A stretch of 15,704 bases of DNA from Patescibacteria group bacterium (lineage in GTDB: Bacteria > Patescibacteriota > Dojkabacteria > SC72): NCBI GenBank assembly GCA_003518125.1, contig DOZG01000077.1, forward strand, positions 5,752-21,455, given 5' to 3'. Below the pieces are notes generated by a model. It was given only the letters and a program-made list of their open reading frames with translations. It searched no databases and had not been told where the DNA came from. Below, piece by piece: positions 7,578 to 14,239 of this stretch (position 1 is the stretch's first letter; every line of letters begins with the position of its first letter). Both the position numbers and the translations under genes were made by a program.

Positions 7578-7808
7578 CTATCCTAACTTAAGTAGCGTAA
7601 GAGAAAGTACTACTAAGATTACAATCAAAGTAATTGTAAAATAGTAAAGAAATTTCTCTAACCCCCTTTTTGTTCTAAAGACTTCACCACCACCACCAAA
7701 CATTTTTCCCAAACCCTCAGCCCTATTTTGTAGTAATACACTGATTACAAGTAATATAGATATTACAATTTGGGTAATTAATAGAGTATTATAAATATTG
7801 TTATTCAT
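7578..7808 (-). CDS. secG: Preprotein translocase subunit SecG
   Basis: 76 aa with two membrane segments (about 5-26 and 53-73). Between them is the conserved SecG loop: LLQNRAEGLGKMFGGGGE followed by FRTKRGLEK. It is a small subunit of the SecYEG export channel. The ATG at 7808 has TATAAT exactly 6 nt upstream, so it probably has its own leaderless transcript in addition to any read-through from the gene 20 nt upstream. Its stop overlaps or adjoins the start of the solute-binding protein gene, suggesting translational coupling. Confidence 0.92.
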   Translation of the reverse strand: MNNNIYNTLLITQIVISILLVISVLLQNRAEGLGKMFGGGGEVFRTKRGLEKFLYYFTITLIVILVVLSLTLLKLG

Positions 7809-7814
7809 ATTCCC

Positions 7815-7820
7815 ATTATA
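7815..7820 (-). promoter_or_regulatory. -10 element of secG (leaderless)
   Basis: TATAAT on the minus strand, with exactly 6 nt (GGGAAT) before the ATG at 7808, so the predicted start site is the A of the start codon. It occupies most of the 19-nt gap to the upstream gene. No -35 is evident. Confidence 0.6.
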
Positions 7821-7827
7821 CTACACC

Positions 7828-8235
7828 TTAAGTACTTTTTCCTAAAGTAAAAAAGATTGAACAAAGTAAAGAACTTAATGTAGAAATTAGAAGTATTGTA
7901 ACAACTGGAACCATTTCAAATCCATTGATTTGCAAAAAGTCTAAGCTTACACCTTCAAATGTTATAATCTCGACAAGGAATCCTGTCATGAATATTTCTA
8001 ATAAAAAGAATATCCCAATAAGTAGTATCGATGACATCAAGAAATAAGTAAGGAAATTAATCTTAATGGTTAAAAAATTTAGAAATGGTTTCGTCATCAT
8101 TACTCCAGTACTAAGTATTATCAATGTAGAAAGATAATAAATGGATAGATTTGGCATAATAATTCCAGAGAATATCGTAGTAGTAAAGAAAAAGATTAAA
8201 AAGAAAAGTAGCAAATTTTTTATATATTCCTTCAT
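7828..8235 (-). CDS. Small integral membrane protein, possibly phage-holin-4_2 family
   Basis: 135 aa with four likely membrane segments (about 8-26, 33-49, 60-81 and 109-130). The layout MPNL, then a segment ending KPFLNFLT, then a hydrophobic segment followed by a short polar stretch, resembles PF04020 (phage holin family 4_2), widespread small bacterial membrane proteins of unknown role that are often not phage genes. No catalytic motif is visible. It is first in a leftward series with secG and the solute-binding protein. The family call rests on pattern resemblance only. Confidence 0.6.
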   Translation of the reverse strand: MKEYIKNLLLFFLIFFFTTTIFSGIIMPNLSIYYLSTLIILSTGVMMTKPFLNFLTIKINFLTYFLMSSILLIGIFFLLEIFMTGFLVEIITFEGVSLDFLQINGFEMVPVVTILLISTLSSLLCSIFFTLGKST

Positions 8236-8241
8236 ATAGAC

Positions 8242-8247
8242 AGTAAA
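8242..8247 (-). promoter_or_regulatory. -10-like element of the small membrane protein gene
   Basis: TTTACT on the minus strand, 6 nt before the ATG at 8235. It is a weak match to TATAAT, but the position is that seen at the other genes. No -35 is clear. Confidence 0.35.
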
Positions 8248-8293
8248 AAAGGTTAAATAGTTTCTACATATATACTAATACATCTAAATATGG

Positions 8294-8322
8294 TTGTAAA
8301 ACTAAAATCTATCCCATATACT
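8294..8322 (+). promoter_or_regulatory. Promoter of pyk (leaderless)
   Basis: TTGTAA at 8294-8299, a 17-nt spacer, then TATACT at 8317-8322: both hexamers are close to sigma-70 consensus at ideal spacing. Only 7 nt separate the -10 from the ATG at 8330, so the start site is at or 1 nt before the start codon. This is the clearest complete leaderless promoter before a protein gene here. Confidence 0.75.
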
Positions 8323-8329
8323 ATGTGAT

Positions 8330-9751
8330 ATGACTGCCCCAAAGTTTTGTAAAACTAAAATCGTAGCAACCATTGGTCCATCCAGTTGGGATATGGACAT
8401 TCTTACACAAATGGTTGAAGCTGGAGTAGATATTGCAAGAATAAATGCTTCCTTTGCAGACTTTGATGAGTTAAAGAGAGTTTCTCAAATGATTCGTAAA
8501 ATATCTCAAAGAGTGTCTTTAATACTTGATACACAAGGAAATAAGATCAGGGTTGCTGGTTTCGAAACAGAAAGAGTATTAAAAAAAGGTCAACTTATCA
8601 CTCTAATACCTTCAACAAAGGATATTACAAATGAAGACCAGATACAGATTACATACGACAATTTAAATAAAGATATATCCAGAAATACCATAATACTCCT
8701 CGATGATGGAAATATTGAATTAAAAGTTAAAGAAATTGTTGATAATAATATTGTATGTACTGTACAAAATCATTCCATACTTCATCCTCATAAGACAGTT
8801 AATATTCCAAATAGTTTTCTTAATTTTCCTCTACTTACTCAGAAAGATAAACAGGATATCGAATATGCAGTTGATCTTGGGTATGATTTCGTAGCACTTT
8901 CTTTTGTACAAAGTAGTAAGGTTGTAAAACTTACAAGGGAGTTACTGGGAGATAGTGATATTAATATTATTTCTAAAATTGAAAATCAAGCAGGTATTGA
9001 TAACTTTGATGATATTTTAAAATATTCAGATGGAATAATGATTGCAAGAGGGGATTTAGGTGTAGAAATATCTTTTGAACAAATTCCAATGATTCAGAAA
9101 CAATTAATATATAGGTGTAGAGCAGTTGGGAAACCAGTAATTGTTGCCACACAGATGTTGGAAAGTATGAGATATAACATTAGAGCTACAAGAGCAGAAG
9201 TTAGTGATGTAGCCAACTCTGTTATAGATGGGGCAGACGCAATTATGCTTTCTGCTGAAACCTCTACAGGTAAATACCCAATCGAAAGTGTAGAGACTAT
9301 GAATACCATTGCACTCTCTGTTGAAAATATCTTAACTCCTCAGGTTGTATATGGTAGAACTACTGCTTCTCTAGATACAGATGAATTATGTAAAAGTGTT
9401 TTTAATCTTACAAATTCTCTTAACCTAAAAAGTGTATTAGTCATCTCTCAAAGTGGTAAGAGTGTTCAATCCCTTTCAAGACATAGATTATCAATTCCAA
9501 TATATGAAGTAACAAATGATTTTAAAAGAGTTAGAGAAGATAATCTCCTTCGTGGTGTTAAGTGTTATTATGCCCAATCCTTATCTGATGATAGGGATAA
9601 AAGTATAGAAAGGGCTGTAGAAATAGTATTTTCATACGGGGAGTTGGATTTTGATGATAAAATTGCTATTATTAGCGGTAGCTCAATAAAAAACAAGAGC
9701 ATAAACTCAATACTAGAGATTGCTACCGTTAAAGACATCCTCGGTAGATAG
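8330..9751 (+). CDS. pyk: Pyruvate kinase
   Basis: Converts phosphoenolpyruvate and ADP to pyruvate and ATP, the last step of glycolysis. The 473 aa cover the TIM barrel, B domain (about 72-165) and C-terminal allosteric domain (about 350-473). Core residues: R37 and N39, S41 (potassium/substrate site), D67-T68, K216 and E218 of SKIEN, D242 of MIARGDLGVEI, and TRAEVSDVAN. Oddities: the family's RLNFSHG reads RINASFA, so the His after the Ser is Phe42; LDTQGPEIR reads LDTQGNKIR; and NPxPTRAEV reads NIRATRAEV. The C-terminus is shorter than enzymes with an extra PEP-utiliser domain. It is followed after 4 nt by tRNA-Cys. Confidence 0.93.
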   Translation: MTAPKFCKTKIVATIGPSSWDMDILTQMVEAGVDIARINASFADFDELKRVSQMIRKISQRVSLILDTQGNKIRVAGFETERVLKKGQLITLIPSTKDITNEDQIQITYDNLNKDISRNTIILLDDGNIELKVKEIVDNNIVCTVQNHSILHPHKTVNIPNSFLNFPLLTQKDKQDIEYAVDLGYDFVALSFVQSSKVVKLTRELLGDSDINIISKIENQAGIDNFDDILKYSDGIMIARGDLGVEISFEQIPMIQKQLIYRCRAVGKPVIVATQMLESMRYNIRATRAEVSDVANSVIDGADAIMLSAETSTGKYPIESVETMNTIALSVENILTPQVVYGRTTASLDTDELCKSVFNLTNSLNLKSVLVISQSGKSVQSLSRHRLSIPIYEVTNDFKRVREDNLLRGVKCYYAQSLSDDRDKSIERAVEIVFSYGELDFDDKIAIISGSSIKNKSINSILEIATVKDILGR

Positions 9752-9755
9752 TATT

Positions 9756-9831
9756 GGTGACGTAGCCAAGTTGGTTAAGGCCGTGGTCTGCAAAACCACT
9801 ATCATGGGTTCGAGTCCCATCGTCACCTCCA
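9756..9831 (+). tRNA. tRNA-Cys(GCA), CCA encoded
   Basis: 76 nt. Acceptor stem GGTGACG/CGTCACC, D arm closed by GCC/GGC, anticodon stem GTGGT/ACCAC with loop CTGCAAA (anticodon GCA), T arm ATGGG-TTCGAGT-CCCAT. The discriminator is T (9828), the known identity base for tRNA-Cys, and CCA follows at 9829-9831, unlike the two tRNA-Leu genes here. Only 4 nt separate it from the pyk stop and no promoter is apparent in between, so it may be processed from the pyk transcript. Confidence 0.96.
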
Positions 9832-9840
9832 AAATCAATA

Positions 9841-9869
9841 TTGAAAATCCTTTGATAATCCATTAAAAT
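9841..9869 (+). promoter_or_regulatory. Promoter of tRNA-Leu(TAA)
   Basis: TTGAAA at 9841-9846, a 17-nt spacer, and TAAAAT at 9864-9869. The predicted start near 9876 leaves about 7 nt before the tRNA at 9883. Each hexamer is within one or two bases of consensus and the spacing is ideal. Confidence 0.75.
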
Positions 9870-9882
9870 ACTAATGCTCCAA

Positions 9883-9966
9883 GCCGGGATGGTGGAACTG
9901 GCAGACACGCGGGACTTAAAATCCCGTTCTAGCAATAGAGTGGGGGTTCAAGTCCCCCTCTCGGCA
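9883..9966 (+). tRNA. tRNA-Leu(TAA)
   Basis: Class II tRNA of 84 nt. The acceptor stem GCCGGGA/TCTCGGC includes one G-U pair; discriminator A at 9966. Anticodon stem CGGGA/TCCCG, loop CTTAAAA, anticodon TAA. The variable arm forms TCTA-GCAA-TAGA, with the same GCAA loop as the tRNA-Leu at 5699. The T arm is GGGGG-TTCAAGT-CCCCC. CCA is not encoded. The 3' end is 7 nt from the converging rubredoxin-like gene's stop. Confidence 0.96.
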
Positions 9967-9973
9967 TTTAAGA

Positions 9974-10207
9974 CTAAAATGCATCAACAAATAAATCTGG
10001 ATCACTATTACCACACTTCGGACAAACATTAAGAGGTTCTTTACCTTCATAAACGAAATTACATTTCAAACACTTCCACCTTAACCATCTGTTATCCAAA
10101 TCCTCAGGATTTACAGCAGTATTCTCATACTCCTTCCCCTTTATCACCAAGGGATCTACCTTCTTCTTTGTTGAAGAAGTATTTGTACTATTCTTCACCT
10201 TTTCCAT
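9974..10207 (-). CDS. Small rubredoxin-like protein (rubrerythrin-type C4 iron/zinc site)
   Basis: 77 aa. A basic, Ser/Thr/Lys-rich N-terminus (1-40) precedes a compact four-cysteine domain: WKCLKCNFVYEGKEP, then CPKCG (C46, C49, C62, C65). The W-C-x2-C, YEG, CP-CG and final D-F pattern matches the C-terminal rubredoxin domain of rubrerythrins rather than classic rubredoxin, but the diiron domain is absent. It is probably a one-electron carrier; a zinc ribbon is an alternative. The start overlaps the end of the upstream cmk gene by 20 nt, so the two are likely co-transcribed and coupled. Confidence 0.75.
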   Translation of the reverse strand: MEKVKNSTNTSSTKKKVDPLVIKGKEYENTAVNPEDLDNRWLRWKCLKCNFVYEGKEPLNVCPKCGNSDPDLFVDAF

Positions 10208-10778
10208 TATTTAGAAAATTAATAATTAAACTAAAAGTCTCATCAGGAACCTGATGAGAACTATCAATAACTAAATCATTGTATTTATTCGGAGAGTCAT
10301 AATCTATTCCATACAAATCGTGATATCTTTCTTTATCATACTCATACCTCTTTGTTAAATCATTAATAATTTCTCTTCTTCTAAACCATTTCCTAAGAAA
10401 ACCTCTAATCTTTTCTTTACCTAAAACTCTTTCTACTCTAACATCCAAAGACGCCGTAATCCAAATCTTAGAAGTACAAGAAATCTTTTCTTTTGTAGCA
10501 ATACCGGAAAAGATCTTACTTTCAATTAGAACACCACCTTTTTTTGCTAAATCCCTAAAATGATTATCTACTCTCTGATCTATCTTTTTTATATCCTCTT
10601 CCTTTGCTCTCTTATAGAAGGCCTCTAAACTATCAAACCCCCTAGATTTCGCCTCTTTCCGAAAATACTCTCCACCATATATACGTTTAATATTGAAATA
10701 CTTTGCCAAACGCTTAGCAATAGTGGAAGAACCACTACCACCAGGACCACCAACAACTAAAACCATTTGGTCATTCAT
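10188..10778 (-). CDS. Cytidylate kinase, archaeal-type (cytidylate-kinase-like NMP kinase)
   Basis: 196 aa NMP kinase. P-loop GGPGGSGSST (10-19); the substrate-binding stretch GGEYFRKEAKSRG (35-47) parallels the archaeal enzyme's AGE-FR-mAkErG; ESKIFSGI (86-93) parallels its EGRLag; the C-terminal part RYEYDKERYHDLYGIDYD, then YNDLVIDSS, is typical of the archaeal/CMP-kinase-2 family. It phosphorylates CMP/dCMP to the diphosphate, but substrate choice is inferred from family. Bacterial Cmk proteins are usually longer (about 220 aa) with a different lid. Its ATG at 10778 is 27 bp from the divergent ftsW start. Confidence 0.78.
   Translation of the reverse strand: MNDQMVLVVGGPGGSGSSTIAKRLAKYFNIKRIYGGEYFRKEAKSRGFDSLEAFYKRAKEEDIKKIDQRVDNHFRDLAKKGGVLIESKIFSGIATKEKISCTSKIWITASLDVRVERVLGKEKIRGFLRKWFRRREIINDLTKRYEYDKERYHDLYGIDYDSPNKYNDLVIDSSHQVPDETFSLIINFLNNGKGEE
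10239..10260 (-). repeat. Perfect inverted repeat inside the cmk coding sequence
   Basis: Arms TCTCATCAGG (10239-10248) and CCTGATGAGA (10251-10260) are exact reverse complements around AA. On the cmk strand it can fold as a 9-bp stem with a GTTC loop, followed by CTTTTAG, in codons 174-180, about 50 nt before the cmk stop. It could be a weak intragenic terminator or an RNA-stability hairpin; it may also be a codon coincidence. Confidence 0.5.
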
Positions 10779-10786
10779 ACATTAAT

Positions 10787-10792
10787 ATTGTA
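10787..10792 (-). promoter_or_regulatory. -10-like element of the CMP kinase gene
   Basis: TACAAT on the minus strand (5/6 match), 8 nt before the ATG at 10778, giving a leader of about 0-2 nt. It overlaps the divergent ftsW -10 by two bases. Confidence 0.45.
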
Positions 10793-10796
10793 TATT
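10791..10796 (+). promoter_or_regulatory. -10-like element of ftsW
   Basis: TATATT (5/6 match), 9 nt before the ATG at 10806, giving a leader of about 2-3 nt. This supports the start at 10806 over the upstream in-frame ATG at 10767, which lies inside cmk on the other strand. Confidence 0.45.
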
Positions 10797-10805
10797 AGAA
10801 GTATA

Positions 10806-12011
10806 ATGATGTCGAGAAAAACCAAAAAGAAGAAACACCTTTACAGAAAAAAACGAAAATCGTGTGACCAGCTTATTCTAACCATATCCATACTCATGAT
10901 TATATTTGGATTAATGATGATCTTTGATGCAAGTATGTATGTAGCAGACCAAGTCTTTTTTGATAAATATCACTTTCTCATACTACATCTTCAATGGTTA
11001 ATATTAGGAATTGGGATAGGAATATTTATATACTTCGGAGACTATCATAGATTACTTAAACTATCCATACCAGGATTAATATTTACAATAGCATTGCTAC
11101 TGCTTGTACTAATCGCTGGAGATGAGATTAATGGATCTAAAAGATGGTTTTCACTTGGAAATTTAGGAACTATACAACCTGCAGAATTCGCAAAGATAGC
11201 TATAATCATCTATCTATCCTCCTGGTTATCAAAACAAAAATACAAGTACAAAAAATTTAAATCAGCGTATAAAGATGGGTTTGGAAAACATATTATAAAC
11301 TTCGCAGCAATTGTTGGTTCTATCGCCTTTCTCATAATCCTGGAGCCAGATCTCGGAACCACAATGATAATATGTATTACTGCATTTCTAATGTTCCTAA
11401 TATCCGGAGAAAACCGTATTCATACAATAGGGACAATACTCTCTGCTGTTTTTCTTGGAGTACCACTAGCAGCAATAGCTGTCATAATTGAACCGTATAG
11501 GTTAGAAAGAGTCAAAACATATTTTACCCTACTTTTTAAAGGAGAAGTAATTGATCCTCAAGGAAGTGGTTATCAAATACAACAAATCCTCATTGGAATA
11601 GGTAGTGGAGGATTCCTTGGAAAAGGATTTGGACAGTCAAGACAAAGATTCGGATATTTAGTGGAGAACACTGCATTTACAGATTCCACATTTGCAATCA
11701 TTCTCGAAGAGTTAGGTTTTTTAGGAGGAAGTATATTAGTTTTTGCGTGGATTCTTTTCTTTTTAAGAGGATTCAAAATTGCACAAAACGCACCAGATAA
11801 AGAAGGAAGATTACTTGCAATGGGGATAGTGATTTGGCTTACAATACAAGCATTTTTAAATATGGGAGCTAATGTAGGCTTAATACCACTTACTGGTATG
11901 CCATTACCTTTTTTTACCTACGGAGGATCTAGTACCCTTGTAACTTTGATTGGAATTGCTATACTTCTTAATATATCTAGGTTTACAAATTTAAATGGCA
12001 ACAGAAAATAG
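10806..12011 (+). CDS. ftsW: SEDS peptidoglycan glycosyltransferase FtsW/RodA
   Basis: 401 aa from the chosen start; an in-frame ATG at 10767 would add 13 residues overlapping cmk. A Lys/Arg-rich N-terminus (about 1-20) is followed by about ten membrane segments. SEDS hallmarks: NGSKRWFSLG then QPAEFAKIAI (about 109-133), EPDLGTT (180-186), GSGYQIQQILIGIGSGGFLG (253-272), the conserved Asp293 in FTDSTFAIILEELG, and LTGMPLPFFTYGGSS (362-376). The protein polymerises lipid II into glycan strands. FtsW is favoured over RodA because murG, murB and murA follow. The last 17 nt overlap murG. The family's PE-HTDFIFA reads VENTAFTDSTFA here. Confidence 0.9.
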   Translation: MMSRKTKKKKHLYRKKRKSCDQLILTISILMIIFGLMMIFDASMYVADQVFFDKYHFLILHLQWLILGIGIGIFIYFGDYHRLLKLSIPGLIFTIALLLLVLIAGDEINGSKRWFSLGNLGTIQPAEFAKIAIIIYLSSWLSKQKYKYKKFKSAYKDGFGKHIINFAAIVGSIAFLIILEPDLGTTMIICITAFLMFLISGENRIHTIGTILSAVFLGVPLAAIAVIIEPYRLERVKTYFTLLFKGEVIDPQGSGYQIQQILIGIGSGGFLGKGFGQSRQRFGYLVENTAFTDSTFAIILEELGFLGGSILVFAWILFFLRGFKIAQNAPDKEGRLLAMGIVIWLTIQAFLNMGANVGLIPLTGMPLPFFTYGGSSTLVTLIGIAILLNISRFTNLNGNRK

Positions 12012-13161
12012 TAATACTGTAAAAAAAATATTAATAACTGGAGGAGGAAGTGGAGGACATCTCTCTGTAGCTTCTGCATTAATTGAAACTATTAAAGAAC
12101 ATTATCCAGATAGTTTCAAAAAACTTATCTATGTAGGTGGAGATCTAGGAATGGTAGGAGAAGAATACGGAAACTCTTTGGAGCAAAGACATTTTAAGGA
12201 TGCAGATTTCAAATGTTACTTCATTAGAGCAGGAAAACTACAAAGAGAGTTTGCCATATCAACCATTAAGTTAGCATTACGAACCATACTAGGATTAAAA
12301 GATTCACTTGAAATCATGAAGTCCAATAATCCTGATCTAATATTTTCTTCCGGGGGTTTTGTAAGTGTCCCTGTGTGTATAGCGGCATGGCTAAAAGGTA
12401 TCCCAGTATATATACATGAGCAAACAGCAGCAGTAGGATTAGCAAATCAGATTGTTGGGAAATTTGCAAAAAAGATATTTATCACCTTCAAATCTTCTAC
12501 CCAGTATTTTAAAAATAAGAATACAATTCAAGTAGGTAATATTGTCAGATTAGCAGTACTAAAAAAGAGTGGAGAAGGAAAAGTAGTAGAAAAGATTAAG
12601 AAGTTTAAAAAAAATAAATTACCAATAATATATATATCAGGAGGAGGATTGGGTTCTCATACCCTAAACACATATATACTTGAAAACTTGGATATTCTAC
12701 TAAAAGAATATAATGTGGTTTTACAAATGGGTGATAATCAAATTCATAATGATTACGACTTCGCATTGAATATCCATAAGCAATTAGATAGTAAGATGCA
12801 AGAAAGATTCCTACCTGTTAAGTATGTTAACAAGGATGAGATTGGTTTCCTTTTCCATAATATAGATTTATACATAGGAAGAGCAGGGGCAAATACAGTA
12901 TATGAGATAGGCGTGATACAAATCCCTTCAATCTTTATCCCAATCTCTTGGGTAACACATGATGAGCAAACGAAAAATGCCCAAACATTAGTTAGTTTAG
13001 GACTCTCTGAAATCTTACCAGAAAAGGATCTTAAAGCAATTAATATTTCGGTCTACATTAAAGACTTCCTAAGTAGGGAACTGGGGGTTAACAGGAAGAA
13101 AATAAAAAACCTTTTTCCAACAACAGCTCTTCAACAGATACTTTCACACCTCTTTAAATAA
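11995..13161 (+). CDS. murG: UDP-GlcNAc:lipid I N-acetylglucosaminyltransferase (MurG)
   Basis: Adds GlcNAc to lipid I to make lipid II at the inner face of the membrane. 388 aa, GT-B fold: GGGSGGH (16-22), PDLIFSSGGFVSVPV (113-127), HEQTAAVGLANQ (141-152), GNIVR (181-185), linker glycine motif GGGLGSH (216-222, family GGSQGA), and the UDP-GlcNAc site RAGANTVYE (296-304) with DEQTKNA (323-329). HEQN is HEQT and GNPVR is GNIVR here. The start overlaps ftsW by 17 nt with no Shine-Dalgarno sequence, so expression probably depends on coupling to ftsW. Somewhat longer than typical MurG (about 355-365 aa). Confidence 0.93.
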   Translation: MATENSNTVKKILITGGGSGGHLSVASALIETIKEHYPDSFKKLIYVGGDLGMVGEEYGNSLEQRHFKDADFKCYFIRAGKLQREFAISTIKLALRTILGLKDSLEIMKSNNPDLIFSSGGFVSVPVCIAAWLKGIPVYIHEQTAAVGLANQIVGKFAKKIFITFKSSTQYFKNKNTIQVGNIVRLAVLKKSGEGKVVEKIKKFKKNKLPIIYISGGGLGSHTLNTYILENLDILLKEYNVVLQMGDNQIHNDYDFALNIHKQLDSKMQERFLPVKYVNKDEIGFLFHNIDLYIGRAGANTVYEIGVIQIPSIFIPISWVTHDEQTKNAQTLVSLGLSEILPEKDLKAINISVYIKDFLSRELGVNRKKIKNLFPTTALQQILSHLFK

Positions 13162-13173
13162 TTTTTAAGACAA

Positions 13174-13182
13174 TGTCATACT
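13174..13182 (+). promoter_or_regulatory. Possible extended -10 of murB
   Basis: TGT-CATACT; the hexamer ends 10 nt before the murB ATG, giving a predicted leader of about 4 nt. It lies in the 31-nt murG-murB gap and would allow murB transcription independent of ftsW-murG. Confidence 0.4.
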
Positions 13183-13192
13183 CTTTACTACA

Positions 13193-14230
13193 ATGAAATT
13201 AAGTAAAAATAAATCTTTAAAAAAATTAAACACTTTCATGGTGGATGCATACAGTAACCAATATATTGAAGTAGATAGTGTTAAGGATCTCAAAGAAATT
13301 TTCGATAAGAAGGTATTCAACGAAGATTTTCTAATACTTGGTGGAGGTTCTAATATTCTTTTCGTTAATGATTTTAAAGGTATCGTAATCCATCCCAATC
13401 TCCTAGGAAAAGGAATAGTCGAAGAAAATAAGAAAACAGTCACAATTAAAATCGGAGCAGGAGAAAATTGGGAAAAATTCGTAGAGTGGAGTGTACATCA
13501 AAACTATTTAGGTCTCCAAAACCTAGCTAATATTCCAGGGGATTGTGGTGCTACCCCAGTACAAAATATTGGTGCTTACGGTGTTGAAGTAAAAAATTTC
13601 ATCACCTCCGTTGAGTATTTTAATACAAAAACAGGAGAAATCAAAGAGATAACCAATAAAGAATGTAAATTTAGATATAGGAATAGTATCTTCAAACACG
13701 ATTTAAAAAATAATGCCCTAATTACAGCTATAACTTTCAAACTTGAGAAATGGGAAAAAGATAAGGCAATACCAGAGAAATATTTACAATATAAAGGGAT
13801 AACTGATTACTTAGAGAAAAACTACAGTAAACCGTATACGATTAAAAAAGTATATGACAGCATATGTAATATCAGAGATGAAAAATTACCGAAAGTTGGT
13901 AAGTACGGTTCTTGTGGAAGTACTTTTACTAATCCTTTGATATCTGAAGTTGAATACAAAAGATTACTTGAAAAATACCCAGAACTTCCCAATTACACTA
14001 CTGAAAATGAAGGAGTGGTAAAAATTCCGACAGCATATATTCTGGATAAACTAGGTTGGAAAAACAAGAGAGTTGGTAAATGTGGAACTTGGATTAAACA
14101 CCCACTGATAGTTACTAACTATGAGAATGCTACGGGAGAAGAGATATATAATTTAATCCAAATTATTCAGAAAGACTTTTTTGATAACACAGGTATTAGG
14201 TTAAATACAGAAATTAATATAATTTTTTAA
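13193..14230 (+). CDS. murB: UDP-N-acetylenolpyruvoylglucosamine reductase (MurB, type I)
   Basis: FAD/NADPH enzyme reducing UDP-GlcNAc-enolpyruvate to UDP-MurNAc. 345 aa. FAD-binding motifs: NTFMVDA (13-19), ILGGGSNIL (48-56), GAGENWEKFVEWS (88-100) and IPGDCGATPVQNIGAYGVE (114-132). Catalytic residues by family: R162 in FRYRNSIFK, the proton-donor Ser243 in CGSTFTNP (family GNxGSFFKNP), and E340 in NTEINI. The insert after residue 185 and the long C-terminal domain fit type I (E. coli-like). The motif before Ser243 reads GSCGS instead of GNxGS. It lies between murG and murA and supplies MurA's product to the pathway. Confidence 0.94.
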   Translation: MKLSKNKSLKKLNTFMVDAYSNQYIEVDSVKDLKEIFDKKVFNEDFLILGGGSNILFVNDFKGIVIHPNLLGKGIVEENKKTVTIKIGAGENWEKFVEWSVHQNYLGLQNLANIPGDCGATPVQNIGAYGVEVKNFITSVEYFNTKTGEIKEITNKECKFRYRNSIFKHDLKNNALITAITFKLEKWEKDKAIPEKYLQYKGITDYLEKNYSKPYTIKKVYDSICNIRDEKLPKVGKYGSCGSTFTNPLISEVEYKRLLEKYPELPNYTTENEGVVKIPTAYILDKLGWKNKRVGKCGTWIKHPLIVTNYENATGEEIYNLIQIIQKDFFDNTGIRLNTEINIIF

Positions 14231-14231
14231 T
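14226..14231 (+). promoter_or_regulatory. -10-like element of murA
   Basis: TTTAAT (5/6) overlaps the murB stop codon and ends 8 nt before the murA ATG (spacer AAAAAAAC). There is no Shine-Dalgarno sequence in the 9-nt gap. It is weak alone; it is listed because the position repeats that of the other genes. Confidence 0.35.
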
Positions 14232-14239
14232 AAAAAAAC

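Noticed and set aside
7828..8235. Holin-like protein as a sign of a prophage
   Set aside because: The resembled family is widespread in non-phage bacterial genomes, and no other phage gene is present.
9729..9935. 68-codon minus-strand ORF covering tRNA-Cys and part of tRNA-Leu
   Set aside because: It contains the GTRTHD-type sequence that arises from reading tRNA genes antisense; a well-known annotation artefact.
10767..10805. In-frame upstream ATG extending ftsW by 13 codons
   Set aside because: It lies within the divergent cmk gene and upstream of the TATATT element; the extra residues do not match the SEDS N-terminus, and the ATG at 10806 fits the promoter.
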